This document shows, piece after piece, positions 25,671 to 35,102 of a stretch of 64,000 nucleotides of DNA. The DNA lies in NCBI GenBank assembly GCA_002478115.1, contig DLMH01000093.1:368-64367 (forward strand). The letters are read 5' to 3'. Position 1 is the first letter of the stretch; each line of letters begins with the position of its first letter. A program made the position numbers and the translations under genes. The stretch is from Candidatus Acidiferrum typicum. Lineage in GTDB: Bacteria > Acidobacteriota > Terriglobia > Acidiferrales > UBA7541. The notes below the pieces were generated by a model. The model was not told where the DNA came from, ran no database searches, and saw only the letters and a list, made by a program, of their open reading frames with translations.

Positions 25671-26762
25671 ATGTCTGTACTCACACTCAGCGAAAAACTC
25701 GATCAGCTCGAGGCCCGCTACCAGGAAATGACCCACGAGCTCTCCACCCCGGAGATCGTCACTGATTCCGCGCGTTTCCAGAAGCTCGCCAAGCAGCATG
25801 CCGATCTCGAAGCAGTTGTCTCCAAGCACCGCGAGTTCAAGCAAATCGAAAAGGATCTTGCCGGCGCCCGCCAGATGGTCGTCGAATCCGAAGACGCCGA
25901 CATGCGCCACATGGCTCAGGAGGAAGAAAAGCTGCTCCTCGTCCGCAAAGAACAGGTCGAGCGTGAGCTTAAGCTGCTGCTTCTTCCCAGGGATCCCATC
26001 GACGACAAGAACATCATCCTGGAAATCCGCGCCGGCACTGGCGGCGACGAAGCCGCGATTTTTGCCGGCGATCTTTTCCGCATGTATTCACGCTACGCCG
26101 AATCCCAGGGCTGGAAAGTTGAAGTCATGGAGAGTTCCCCCTCCTCGAAGGGTGGGGTGAAAGAAATCGTTGCCGCCATCCAGGGCAATAAGGTTTATTC
26201 CAAGCTGAAGTATGAAAGCGGCGTCCATCGCGTGCAGCGCGTGCCCGACACGGAGACCCAGGGCCGCATCCACACCTCCGCCGCCACCGTGGCCGTTCTT
26301 CCCGAAGCCGACGAAATCGACATCAAGATTGAAGCCAAGGATCTTCGCATTGACACCTTCTGCTCCTCCGGCCCCGGCGGCCAGTCTGTCAACACGACCT
26401 ACTCCGCCGTGCGCATTACACATCTTCCCAGCGGCCTCGTCGTCTCTCAGCAGGACGAAAAATCGCAAATCAAGAATCGCGCCAAGGCCATGCGCGTCCT
26501 CCGCGCGCGTCTCTACGAAATGGAACTCGATAAGCAACAAGCCGCCATCCTCGCGGAGCGCCGCGGCCAGATCAAAACCGGCGACCGTTCCGAGAAAATC
26601 CGCACTTACAACTATCCCCAAAACCGCGTCACCGATCACCGCATCGGCCTGACCATCCACCAGCTCACCGAAGTCATGGATGGCAAAGTCGCCCCGCTCG
26701 TCGACGGCCTGGTGGGCCACTACGAAGCGGAACGCCTCAAACAGGAGCTAGCCGAGGCATAA
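25671..26762 (+). CDS. prfA: Peptide chain release factor 1
   Basis: RF1 ends translation at UAA and UAG. The 363-residue protein has the catalytic GGQ at 236-238 ([11 protein letters not shown]) and the RF1-type stop-recognition tripeptide PDT in [14 protein letters not shown], rather than the SPF of RF2. ATG 25671 is the start because GAAGAAAGG precedes it and [14 protein letters not shown] matches the family; an in-frame upstream extension from 25650 is not needed. It begins a short operon with a repeat membrane protein and prmC, whose product methylates the GGQ glutamine of RF1. Confidence 0.97.
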   Translation: MSVLTLSEKLDQLEARYQEMTHELSTPEIVTDSARFQKLAKQHADLEAVVSKHREFKQIEKDLAGARQMVVESEDADMRHMAQEEEKLLLVRKEQVERELKLLLLPRDPIDDKNIILEIRAGTGGDEAAIFAGDLFRMYSRYAESQGWKVEVMESSPSSKGGVKEIVAAIQGNKVYSKLKYESGVHRVQRVPDTETQGRIHTSAATVAVLPEADEIDIKIEAKDLRIDTFCSSGPGGQSVNTTYSAVRITHLPSGLVVSQQDEKSQIKNRAKAMRVLRARLYEMELDKQQAAILAERRGQIKTGDRSEKIRTYNYPQNRVTDHRIGLTIHQLTEVMDGKVAPLVDGLVGHYEAERLKQELAEA

Positions 26763-26782
26763 TCTCTCTAACGGAGGTTCCC

Positions 26783-27322
26783 ATGCTTTCCCGTCCAGGT
26801 TCGAAGCCAGGTCCCGTTTGGATGCGCCGGATCAGCGACTCGTTTTCCGATCCCGACCGCTCGCTCAAAATCATGATGCCCTTCTGGGTCTTCTTCATCA
26901 TTTACATGATTGTCTTCATCGGTCTGACTCACTTCGTGACCGCCGTCGTTCTCTCGAAGGACTACGTCTACGAGTCATCCACTCGCATCGCCGGATTACC
27001 GCTGGTCTCCTATAGCCCCGCCGCTCACGGCATCATCGCCATCGGAGGACGCGCCACCGGCGTCATTGCGCTCGGTGGCCTGGCCTTCGGTTTCATCGCC
27101 ATCGGGGGCTTGGCAGTCGGCGTCATTTCGGTGGGCGGCGTCTCTCTGGGACTCTTCGCGCTTGCTGGTGTCGCAATCGGTTGGCGCGCATTTGGCGGCT
27201 TGGCCGTCGGCCACTCCGCTCTCGGTGGCTGCGCCATCGCCAAATATGCCTATGCGGGAAATGGCGTAGCCTACGGCACCGTGGAGGCCAGCGGCCGCCA
27301 GAAGGAACATCTGATCGGTTGA
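26783..27322 (+). CDS. Membrane protein with seven decapeptide glycine-rich repeats
   Basis: This is a 179-residue protein with AACGGAGG before ATG 26783. Residues about 33-57 form a transmembrane helix. Residues 84-153 consist of seven consecutive 10-residue repeats of the type hIAIGGLAhG (h hydrophobic), for example VIALGGLAFG, FIAIGGLAVG and VISVGGVSLG. The short tail is polar. Such regular small-residue repeats could form tightly packed membrane hairpins or a beta-solenoid. It is sandwiched between prfA and prmC with short spacers (20 and 9 bp), so it is co-transcribed with the release-factor genes. I do not know the function. Confidence 0.72.
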   Translation: MLSRPGSKPGPVWMRRISDSFSDPDRSLKIMMPFWVFFIIYMIVFIGLTHFVTAVVLSKDYVYESSTRIAGLPLVSYSPAAHGIIAIGGRATGVIALGGLAFGFIAIGGLAVGVISVGGVSLGLFALAGVAIGWRAFGGLAVGHSALGGCAIAKYAYAGNGVAYGTVEASGRQKEHLIG

Positions 27323-27331
27323 GCCTCTTCC

Positions 27332-28246
27332 ATGACCAGTGTCACCACAGATCGCTCCGTGCGCTCTCTGCTCAAGCAGGGCATCGGCCAGTTGCGCGAG
27401 GCCAACGTTCCTTCCTTTACCCTGGCTGCTGAACTTCTTCTCCTCCATGTCGCCGCCCGTGATCGCGCGTGGCTCTATGCGCATCCGGAAGAGGATCTCT
27501 CCGCCGACTCCACTACTCAGTATTTCGCTCTCATTCAGCGTCGCGCCAACGGTGAGCCCACGCAGCACCTCACCGGCAAGCAGGAGTTCTGGGATCTCGA
27601 ATTCGAGGTCACTCCCGACGTCCTGATCCCTCGTCCGGAAACCGAGCATCTCATCGAGGTCGCCCTCGATCGCCTCGCCCTCCGCGAACTCCGCGCAGGC
27701 CGTCCGCCTCGTCTTACCGGCAACGGCATCACCCTCGTGGATGTCGGCACCGGCTCCGGCTGTATCGCCATTGCCTTGGCCAAAGAGCTTCCCGACGCCA
27801 CCATTTACGCCACGGACATCTCCGCCACTGCCCTCGATGTTGCCCGCCGCAACGCCGCGCGTCTCGGTTTCGCAGATCGCATTCGTTTTCTTGAGTCCAA
27901 CCTTTTTGAGGCCTTTACCCCCGTCCGGTTCGATTTGATCGTGAGTAATCCGCCCTATGTCGGTCGCCGCGCGGCGGAGACGCTCGCCCGCGAAGTCCAC
28001 GAACACGAACCCGAAGTTGCTCTCTACGGCGGCGAAGAAGGGTACGAGTTTTACGCCGAACTCGTCGCGCAGTCACATGAATTTCTCCAGCCCGGCGGCT
28101 TGTTGGTCCTCGAGCTTGGCTACAACAGTCTGCCCACCGTGCAACCTCTCCTCGAATCGCGCCATTGGACCAATCTCGGGGTCACCAACGACCTCGCCGG
28201 CATCCCCCGCGTCCTCGCCGCCGAGCGCTTGCCATTCCCCAACTGA
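27332..28246 (+). CDS. prmC: Release factor glutamine N5-methyltransferase
   Basis: PrmC methylates the glutamine of the GGQ motif in RF1 and RF2, using S-adenosylmethionine. The 304-residue protein has the N-terminal helical substrate domain (LREANVPSFTLAAELLL), the SAM-binding motif DVGTGSGC at 137-144 and the catalytic NPPY at 206-209. It starts nine bases after the preceding gene at ATG 27332. Its position two genes after prfA is the usual functional pairing. Confidence 0.95.
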   Translation: MTSVTTDRSVRSLLKQGIGQLREANVPSFTLAAELLLLHVAARDRAWLYAHPEEDLSADSTTQYFALIQRRANGEPTQHLTGKQEFWDLEFEVTPDVLIPRPETEHLIEVALDRLALRELRAGRPPRLTGNGITLVDVGTGSGCIAIALAKELPDATIYATDISATALDVARRNAARLGFADRIRFLESNLFEAFTPVRFDLIVSNPPYVGRRAAETLAREVHEHEPEVALYGGEEGYEFYAELVAQSHEFLQPGGLLVLELGYNSLPTVQPLLESRHWTNLGVTNDLAGIPRVLAAERLPFPN

Positions 28247-28273
28247 CTTCTGGCAGCCGTCTCAGCGAAACTG

Positions 28274-28357
28274 CTTGCGAAAAACTTCGCAAGTTAGGGG
28301 GTCGGAGCTCTAGCTCCGACATTAAGTGCTTGGCTTTCAGTGGGCTTTAGCCCCTGA
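28274..28357. repeat. Cluster of three hairpins between prmC and dinB (REP-like)
   Basis: Three inverted repeats follow one another: CTTGCGAA/TTCGCAAG (28274-28293, 4-nt loop), GTCGGAGCT/AGCTCCGAC (28301-28320, 2-nt loop), and CAG-t-GGGCT/AGCCC-c-CTG (28338-28357). None has a proper T-tract right after it, although TTTTTT occurs at 28375-28380. The second and third have the look of dispersed repetitive extragenic palindromes. They could also terminate the prfA-prmC transcript. Confidence 0.55.
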
Positions 28358-28500
28358 GGAAAGGTTGTTAAGCATTTTTTTCAACCTGTAAAGCCGTATG
28401 ATAGGGATGGATTCGGCGTATCTTGGCGGATACCTCCAAGACGCGCCATTCCATAAAGGTCACTTCCTAAGGAATCAGCTTTTAGCCCAACGGTGAAAGC

Positions 28501-29730
28501 ATGCCGGACCTCGCTCGCTTCCGCGCCAAACACGATCCCACCGAAGAGCGCGATCTTCCCCTACACTCCTCCATCCTCCATGTGGACATGGACGCTTTCT
28601 TCGTCTCCGTGGAACTCCTCCAGCGCCCCGATCTCCGCGGTAAGCCTGTTGTCGTCGGCGGCCGACCTGATCAGCGCGGCGTCGTCTCCGCCGCCAGCTA
28701 CGAAGCCCGTAAGTTCGGCATCCATTCCGCGATGCCTTTGCGCACCGCCGCGCGTCTCTGCCCCCACGCGGTCTTTCTCGACGGGCACCACGAAAGATAT
28801 GGCGAATGGAGCGATCGCGTCGCCTCCATCCTCGCCAGGTTTTCTCCCATCGTGGAAATGGTCTCCATTGACGAAGCCTACCTCGATCTTGCGGGCACGG
28901 AGCGCCTTCATGGCCCACCCCTTGCCGCCGCGGACAAACTTCTTCGCATCATCACACAAGTTACCGCGCTTCCCTGTTCCGGCGGCCTCGCCGCCACGCG
29001 TCTCGTCGCCAAAGTAGCCTCCGAGCAAGCCAAGCCCCGCGGCCTCGTCTGGGTCGCGCCCGGCATGGAAGCGTGCTTCCTCGCGCCGCTTCCCATCCGC
29101 AAAATTCCCGGCATCGGTGAAGTCACAGAGCGTGCCCTCCGCGCCCTGGGCATTGAAACCGTCGAGCAGCTCGCCTCACACTCCCAGGAAAAATTGGAGA
29201 AAGTCTTTGGCCAGTGGGGTACCGCGCTCTATCGCAAAGCGCGCGGCGGCGACGCCTACGAATTCCTGATCGACGCCGAACCGAAATCCATCTCCCACAA
29301 TCACACCTTCGGGGAAGACACGGACAACGTGCAGGAGTTGGAATCCCTCCTCAGTCACCTTTCCCAGAAAACGTGCAAACGCCTTCGCGAAGCCGGCCTT
29401 TCTTCCCGCACACTCACGCTCACGATTCGCTACGCGGGCTTCGAAACCCACACCCGCTCCAAAACGCTTCAGGATCCCGCGCGCCTGGACAACGACATCT
29501 TCGCCGTCTTCCTCGAGCTCTTCCGCGAGCATCGCGACACCAAACGCAAGGTCCGCCTCCTCGGCGTTGCTCTTTCCGGACTTTCCCATGGCGCCGAACA
29601 GCTCGATCTGCTCGAAGCCGATCGCCGCGAAAAACTCGAAAAGCTCACCAAAGCCACCGACCGCCTCCGCGACAAATTCGGTTTTGGCTCGGTGCAATTC
29701 GGTGGCTCTCTGCGCCGCGACGACCCCTGA
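28501..29730 (+). CDS. dinB: DNA polymerase IV (Y family)
   Basis: This error-prone translesion polymerase has 409 residues. Catalytic acidic motifs are present: VDMDAFFVSVE near the N-terminus and SIDEAYLD about 95 residues later. The helix-hairpin-helix thumb (IPGIGEVTERALRALGIETV) and little-finger region follow. The N-terminal 25 residues before the palm domain are a little longer than in E. coli. The extreme C-terminus (FGSVQFGGSLRRDD) lacks a clear beta-clamp QLxLF motif. No LexA box is evident upstream, where the hairpin cluster lies. Confidence 0.94.
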   Translation: MPDLARFRAKHDPTEERDLPLHSSILHVDMDAFFVSVELLQRPDLRGKPVVVGGRPDQRGVVSAASYEARKFGIHSAMPLRTAARLCPHAVFLDGHHERYGEWSDRVASILARFSPIVEMVSIDEAYLDLAGTERLHGPPLAAADKLLRIITQVTALPCSGGLAATRLVAKVASEQAKPRGLVWVAPGMEACFLAPLPIRKIPGIGEVTERALRALGIETVEQLASHSQEKLEKVFGQWGTALYRKARGGDAYEFLIDAEPKSISHNHTFGEDTDNVQELESLLSHLSQKTCKRLREAGLSSRTLTLTIRYAGFETHTRSKTLQDPARLDNDIFAVFLELFREHRDTKRKVRLLGVALSGLSHGAEQLDLLEADRREKLEKLTKATDRLRDKFGFGSVQFGGSLRRDDP

Positions 29731-29781
29731 TTCCCCACCCCCGGCTGCGCGCCTCACCCCAATGTCCTATACTGGGAATTC

Positions 29782-30915
29782 ATGAGCGCTCCCGCCCCCA
29801 CATCACCGGGCACTTCGCCTCCGCGTCCCACTCCCATCGAGCGCGTGCAGAACTTCTGGCAGCGTGTCAGCGAAGGCCGCGCCGTCGAAGATCTTTGGTC
29901 TCAGTTTGCCGCCGACGCGCGCTCCACATACGGCTTCTATGGCAAGGACGTCGAATGGACTGAAATCCGCAAACTCCCCCGTTGGAAGCGGCCTTGGCCC
30001 GTCATCAGCCAGTTCTTCTGGGCGCTTGTGAGCAAGCTTACCCCCGCGCGCCGCGTCCTCCTCCTCGTCGCATTCGCCCTGCTTCTTTTTTCCACTCAGA
30101 AATCCCACTACGAGTTCCTCGCCGCCCTACTTTTCCTTTTTCTGCTTGCTCTCGAGCTCGCAGACAAAGTCATCATGAAACGTGACCTCGAGATTGCCCG
30201 CGAAATCCAATCCTGGCTCGTGCCTTCGGAGCCCCCCGCCATTCCCGGCGCGGAAGTCGCTTTCTGGACCCGCCCGCAGAATTCCGTCGCAGGTGACTAC
30301 TACGATGCCTTCTATCCCACGGCTGACGCGGCCTCCGGCGGCAAGTTGCTCCTCGTCATGGCGGACGTCGCGGGCAAAAGTGTCCCAGCCGCTCTGCTCA
30401 TGGCCACCCTCCAGGCCAGCTTGCACACCCTCGCTTCCGAAGGCCTTCCCCTCACGCAACTCGCCGAGCGCCTGAATCATTACGCCTGCGCCCACAGCCT
30501 CGAAGGGCGCCGCTTCACCACCGGCGTAATTGGCGAATACGATCCTTCCACGCGCCGCCTGGTCTACGTGAATGCCGGCCACAATTCACCCGTCGTTCGC
30601 CGCACCAACGGAGGCACCGAGCGCCTCGAATCCGGCGGCCTGCCGTTCGGCATTCTCCGCGAAGCAACCTTCGTCGCCGCTTCCATCGATCTGCAGCCTG
30701 GCGATACTCTCGTTCTGTTCACCGATGGCGTCGTCGAAGCCTTCAATTCCTCCGGCGAGGAGTTCACCGACGAGCGCTGGCTCCATCTCATCCGTGATCT
30801 CCCCAATCTTCCCGCCCAGGCGACCATGCAATATCTCATGCAGCAGGTAGGACTCTTCGTCGGCGCCACGCGCCAGTCCGACGACATCACTTGCCTTGTT
30901 CTTCGCTGTAAATAA
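29782..30915 (+). CDS. Membrane-anchored PP2C/SpoIIE-type serine phosphatase (RsbU-like)
   Basis: This 377-residue protein has an N-terminal cytosolic stretch, two closely spaced transmembrane segments (about 90-130) and a C-terminal SpoIIE phosphatase domain with the metal-binding acidic residues in VAGDYYDAF, MADVAGKSVPAALLMA, LFTDGVVEAF and SDDITCLVL. RsbU-like phosphatases act on STAS-domain anti-anti-sigma factors in partner-switching pathways. No anti-sigma kinase or STAS protein is encoded nearby, so its target is elsewhere. It lies 51 bp after dinB on the same strand. A second, soluble phosphatase of the family is encoded at 58071-58877. Confidence 0.88.
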   Translation: MSAPAPTSPGTSPPRPTPIERVQNFWQRVSEGRAVEDLWSQFAADARSTYGFYGKDVEWTEIRKLPRWKRPWPVISQFFWALVSKLTPARRVLLLVAFALLLFSTQKSHYEFLAALLFLFLLALELADKVIMKRDLEIAREIQSWLVPSEPPAIPGAEVAFWTRPQNSVAGDYYDAFYPTADAASGGKLLLVMADVAGKSVPAALLMATLQASLHTLASEGLPLTQLAERLNHYACAHSLEGRRFTTGVIGEYDPSTRRLVYVNAGHNSPVVRRTNGGTERLESGGLPFGILREATFVAASIDLQPGDTLVLFTDGVVEAFNSSGEEFTDERWLHLIRDLPNLPAQATMQYLMQQVGLFVGATRQSDDITCLVLRCK

Positions 30916-30981
30916 CCTCTCCGTTCCTCCCTCCTCTCATTTCTTGTGCGGCCTTCGCCGCGCCTGGCGCATAATCAGACC

Positions 30982-32319
30982 GTGAATTCCCGCGAACTGG
31001 CCAATTCGATTTGCGATACGCTCCGCCGCCATGGCCATGAAGCGTTGCTCGTCGGCGGCTGTGTTCGCGATTTGCTCCTGAACCGCGAACCCGCCGACTA
31101 CGACGTGACCACCGACGCGACTCCGGAGCGCGTCTTGCAGCTTTTCCCCGATAGCATCGGCGTGGGCGCCCAATTCGGCGTTGTTCTTGTTCTTCGCGAT
31201 CCCGCCAAGGTCGAAGTCGCCACCTTTCGCTCCGACGTGGGCTATACCGATGGCCGCCATCCCGATCGCGTGCTCTACTCCAAAACACCTCAGGAAGACG
31301 TCGCCCGCCGCGATTTCACCATCAACGGCCTGCTGATGCGCCACGATACCGGAGAAGTCCTCGACTATGTCGGCGGCCAGGACGATCTTCACGCTCGGCT
31401 CGTCCGCGCCATCGGCGATCCCAAACGGCGCTTCACCGAGGATAAATTGCGCATGCTTCGCGCGATTCGCTTTGCCGCGCGTTTCGGATACGCCATCGAG
31501 CCCGCCACCTTCGCCGCCATTCAGGAACACGCCCCGGAAATTCACGTCGTTTCTCCCGAGCGCATCCGGGAAGAATTGACCAAACTCCTCACCGAAGGTG
31601 CCGCGCGCCGCGGCTTCGAATTGCTAAACGACTCCGGCCTTCTCCAACATCTTCTTCCCGAAATCTCCGCCATGAAAGGTGTCCCGCAGCCCCCCGAGTT
31701 TCATCCCGAGGGTGACGTTTGGATTCATACCCGCCTGATGCTTGAAGGCTTGCCCGCCGGAGTCTCCCCCTCACTCGCTTGGGGCGTTCTCCTCCACGAC
31801 GTCGGCAAGCCACCCACGTTTCGCCCTGCATCCGCCACTGGGGACCGCATCCGTTTCGACGGCCACGCGGAAGTCGGCGTGAAGATGGCCACCGCAATCT
31901 GCCACCGCTTGCGCTTTTCCAATGACGATACCCTGCAGATTCTCGCTCTCGTCGCAAACCACATGAAATTCAAGGATGTCGCCCAGATGCGCAAATCCAC
32001 TCTCAAGCGCTTTGTCCGGCTACCCGCTTTTCCCGAACACTTGGAGTTACACCGTCTCGATTGCTTGTCCAGCCACGGCCGCCTCGAAGCCTACCAGGCA
32101 CTTAAGAACTTCCTCGCCGAAACCCCCGCCGAGCAAGTTAGCCCGCCACGCCTATTGACCGGCGTCGATTTGCAGGATATGGGTTATGTACCCGGGCCCC
32201 ACTTCCAAAGAATGTTGACCACCTTGGAGGACGCCCAACTCGAAGGCCAGTTGCAGACCAAGGATCAGGCAATTCTTTTCATCAGGAAGAACTATCCCCA
32301 GCCGGGAAATGGCCGATAA
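30982..32319 (+). CDS. CCA-adding tRNA nucleotidyltransferase / poly(A) polymerase family, with HD domain
   Basis: A class II nucleotidyltransferase head has LVGGCVRDLLL and the metal-binding DYDVTTDA, then RRDFTINGL and the RNA-binding helical region (EDKLRMLRAIRFAARFGY). An HD-type phosphohydrolase domain with LLHDVGKP follows at about 270. These features match bacterial CCA tRNA nucleotidyltransferases, but CCA- and poly(A)-adding activities cannot be told apart here. I choose GTG 30982, where similarity begins (NSRELANSICDTL); the frame is open from GTG 30946. Neither start has a strong Shine-Dalgarno sequence. The protein is about 445 residues. Confidence 0.9.
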   Translation: MNSRELANSICDTLRRHGHEALLVGGCVRDLLLNREPADYDVTTDATPERVLQLFPDSIGVGAQFGVVLVLRDPAKVEVATFRSDVGYTDGRHPDRVLYSKTPQEDVARRDFTINGLLMRHDTGEVLDYVGGQDDLHARLVRAIGDPKRRFTEDKLRMLRAIRFAARFGYAIEPATFAAIQEHAPEIHVVSPERIREELTKLLTEGAARRGFELLNDSGLLQHLLPEISAMKGVPQPPEFHPEGDVWIHTRLMLEGLPAGVSPSLAWGVLLHDVGKPPTFRPASATGDRIRFDGHAEVGVKMATAICHRLRFSNDDTLQILALVANHMKFKDVAQMRKSTLKRFVRLPAFPEHLELHRLDCLSSHGRLEAYQALKNFLAETPAEQVSPPRLLTGVDLQDMGYVPGPHFQRMLTTLEDAQLEGQLQTKDQAILFIRKNYPQPGNGR

Positions 32320-32385
32320 AGACAAGTGGGGCCGACATGGCTTTGCAAGCAGTGGAATAAATTATTTATTTTCAATGAAATAGAC

Positions 32386-32415
32386 TTGGATTTGATTTTG
32401 GCGTCGAGATATATT
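32386..32415 (+). promoter_or_regulatory. Possible lon promoter in an AT-rich spacer
   Basis: The 220 bp before lon are unusually AT-rich for this window. TTGGAT (32386-32391) and TATATT (32410-32415), 18 bp apart, form a plausible sigma-70 pair about 125 bp before the start codon. No CIRCE or clear sigma-32 element is visible. Confidence 0.35.
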
Positions 32416-32540
32416 AATATGTGAGCGTAAATGACTAAGAATATCTGCCTGAGTGGATTGCACTGTTGGGCACCCTTTTGCCCGCTCCTGCATCTAACCC
32501 GGCATGGCGGTGCATTCTGCCACTGGATTTGAGGGAAACT

Positions 32541-34961
32541 ATGGCTGATAAAAAATATTTTGTGCCGGAAACGCTTGCCATCCTTCCGGTTCGGGACACG
32601 GTGCTGTTCCCCGGCGCCGTCCTCCCCCTGACTGTAGGCCGCGAAAGCTCGCTGGCCCTCGTCGGTTCTCTTGCTGGCGAAGAAAAGTTGCTCGGCGTTG
32701 TTGCCCAGTTGGATCCCCGGGTCGAGGATCCTGCCGCGGCCGATCTGCATAAAGTCGGCACTCTCGCCAAGGTCCACAAGACCGTCAAGATGCCCAACGG
32801 CAATGTCGTCATCTTTCTGGAAGGACTTCAGCGTATCCGTATCGTCGAGCTACTCGGCCTGCGCCCCTTTCTCCGCGCCTCCATTGAAGCGGAACCCGAT
32901 TTCGTTGGCGAACAGGACGCGGAACTCGAGGCCCTGGTGCGTAACGCTCAGGAGCTTTTTCGCGATGTTGTCAGCCGCTCGCCGCAGCTCTCCGACGATC
33001 TGCAGAACGCGGCCCTAAACATTGACGATCCCGGCCGCCTGGCCGACTTCATCGCCGGAACGCTGCCCAGTCTCTCCACGCTGCTGCGCCAGGAGCTGAT
33101 CGAAACTTCCAACGTGCGCAAGCGCCTGGAAACGCTGATCCGCGAGCTTTCCAAGGAAATGGAAGTGCTCGAACTCCGCAGCAAGATCAACGAGCAGGTT
33201 CAGGAACAGGTCAGCCAGAACCAGCGCGAATATCTTCTGCGCGAGCAGATGAAGGCCATTCAAAAAGAACTCGGCGACATTGACGACGCGCAAGCTGAAA
33301 TCGAAGAGCTGCGCACCAAAGTGGACGAGGCCGGCATGACCGCGGAAGCCAAGAAGGAGTGCGACCGCGAGCTCAAGCGCCTCTCCAAAATGACCCCCGT
33401 TTCCGCCGAATACATGGTCTCGCGCACCTATCTCGAATGGATGACCTCCCTGCCCTGGTCCAAGTCTTCCGGCAGCGCGGAAATCGACATGGTGAAAGCG
33501 CACGAAATTCTGGACGAGGACCACTACGACCTGGAGAAGGTGAAAGAGCGTATCCTCGACTACCTGGCCGTCAAGAAACTCCAGCCCGGCATGAAGGGGC
33601 CGATCCTTTGCTTCATCGGGCCTCCGGGCGTCGGCAAGACCTCCCTCGGCAAATCCATTGCGCGCTCCCTCGGCCGCAAGTTCGTCCGTATCGCCCTGGG
33701 CGGCATGCACGACGAAGCCGAAATTCGCGGCCATCGCCGCACCTATATTGGCGCGTTGCCCGGCCAGATCATTCAGGGCCTGAAGCGCGCTGAAACAAAT
33801 GACCCCGTGTGCATGCTCGATGAAGTGGACAAGCTGGGCCGCGATTTTCGCGGCGATCCCTCGTCCGCGCTCATGGAAGTTCTCGATCCGGAACAGAACA
33901 ACTCCTTCCGCGATCACTATCTGGATGTGCCCTTCGACCTTTCCAAGGTCATCTTTATCACCACCGCCAACTGGATGGATCCCATCCCGGATCCTCTGCG
34001 CGATCGCATGGAGATCATCGAACTCCCCGGCTACACCGGCGAAGAGAAGATCCACATCGCGCGCAAGTACCTGATCCCGAAGCAGACCAAAGAACACGGC
34101 ATGAAGGAAGGCGAACAGCTCGAATTCTCCGAGGAGGGGCTGCGGGAGATCATCCACAGCTATACGCGCGAAGCGGGTGTGCGCAATCTCGAACGCGAAA
34201 TCGCCACGCTCGTTCGCAAGCAGGCTCGCCGTATCGCCGAGGGAAAGCCCGACAAGATGGTAGTCACGCCGCAGGTGGTGCGCGAATTCCTCGGTGTGCC
34301 GAAGTTTCGCACGGAGAAGGAAGTCGAGGAGCGCGTCAAGAAGCCCGGGGTCGCCGTCGGCCTCGTCTGGACTCCCGTGGGCGGCGACATCGTCTTCATC
34401 GAAGCCAGCCGCATGCGCGGCGGCAAGCAGTTCACCATGACCGGCCATCTCGGCGAAGTCATGCAGGAATCCATGACCGCTGCCTTGACCTGGACCCGTG
34501 CCAACGCCGAACGCTACGGCATTGACCCGGACTTTTTCCGCAAGTCAGACATCCACATCCACGTGCCTTCCGGTGCGGTACCCAAGGATGGCCCGTCTGC
34601 TGGCGCGGCGATGGTTACGTCGCTCGTCAGCCTGCTGACCAACCGCCCGGTCAAGAATCGTCTGGCCATGACCGGTGAAATGACGCTCTCCGGTGTGATT
34701 CTGCCGATTGGTGGCGTAAAGGAAAAAGTCCTGGGCGCGAAGCGTGCCGGAATCAAGCATGTGCTTCTGCCTGCGGACAACGAGCCCAACGCCGTCGCCG
34801 ACCTGCCGCCCGAAATCCTGGGCGACCTCACGATCGCCTATGTGCGCACGCTCGATGAAGTTCTCGAGCATGCCCTCGAAAAGAATCCCGTCGCACCCGT
34901 CGTCCCCGAGCCGGAACCTCCGGTCCCCGGTGTCGGCGACTCCACCCAAGCCGTGCATTGA
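32541..34961 (+). CDS. lon: ATP-dependent Lon protease
   Basis: This cytosolic AAA+ protease (806 residues) degrades misfolded and regulatory proteins. The N-terminal LON substrate-binding domain (ILPVRDTVLFPGAVLPL) is followed by a coiled coil and the AAA+ module with Walker A GPPGVGKT at 360-367 and Walker B VCMLDEVDKL. The proteolytic domain has catalytic S686 (DGPSAGAAM) and K729 (GGVKEKVLGAK), separated by 43 residues as in E. coli. I start at ATG 32541, with GAGGGA just upstream; a 25-residue in-frame extension from 32466 is not conserved. A clear terminator follows. The acidic, proline-rich C-terminal tail is short. Confidence 0.97.
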   Translation: MADKKYFVPETLAILPVRDTVLFPGAVLPLTVGRESSLALVGSLAGEEKLLGVVAQLDPRVEDPAAADLHKVGTLAKVHKTVKMPNGNVVIFLEGLQRIRIVELLGLRPFLRASIEAEPDFVGEQDAELEALVRNAQELFRDVVSRSPQLSDDLQNAALNIDDPGRLADFIAGTLPSLSTLLRQELIETSNVRKRLETLIRELSKEMEVLELRSKINEQVQEQVSQNQREYLLREQMKAIQKELGDIDDAQAEIEELRTKVDEAGMTAEAKKECDRELKRLSKMTPVSAEYMVSRTYLEWMTSLPWSKSSGSAEIDMVKAHEILDEDHYDLEKVKERILDYLAVKKLQPGMKGPILCFIGPPGVGKTSLGKSIARSLGRKFVRIALGGMHDEAEIRGHRRTYIGALPGQIIQGLKRAETNDPVCMLDEVDKLGRDFRGDPSSALMEVLDPEQNNSFRDHYLDVPFDLSKVIFITTANWMDPIPDPLRDRMEIIELPGYTGEEKIHIARKYLIPKQTKEHGMKEGEQLEFSEEGLREIIHSYTREAGVRNLEREIATLVRKQARRIAEGKPDKMVVTPQVVREFLGVPKFRTEKEVEERVKKPGVAVGLVWTPVGGDIVFIEASRMRGGKQFTMTGHLGEVMQESMTAALTWTRANAERYGIDPDFFRKSDIHIHVPSGAVPKDGPSAGAAMVTSLVSLLTNRPVKNRLAMTGEMTLSGVILPIGGVKEKVLGAKRAGIKHVLLPADNEPNAVADLPPEILGDLTIAYVRTLDEVLEHALEKNPVAPVVPEPEPPVPGVGDSTQAVH

Positions 34962-34982
34962 AACTCCTGTTTGGTCAGCAAC

Positions 34983-35016
34983 GGCCCGGCACGCTGTCCG
35001 CCGGGCCTTTTACCTT
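34983..35016 (+). terminator. Rho-independent terminator of lon
   Basis: A perfect 8-bp stem GGCCCGGC/GCCGGGCC (34983-34990 and 35000-35007) is followed directly by TTTTACCTTTTT. It begins 21 bases after the lon stop. Confidence 0.85.
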
Positions 35017-35102
35017 TTTGGTGTTTGCTCACACTCGGCGCTCGCGCGCACGTCCTTGCTGTCGCCACGACGATTCCCAACTCCTGCTAACATGAAATCC
35101 TC

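Noticed and set aside
34890..34961. PEP-like C-terminus of Lon (VVPEPEPPVPG).
   Set aside because: No following hydrophobic helix or basic tail, and Lon is cytosolic; not a PEP-CTERM signal.
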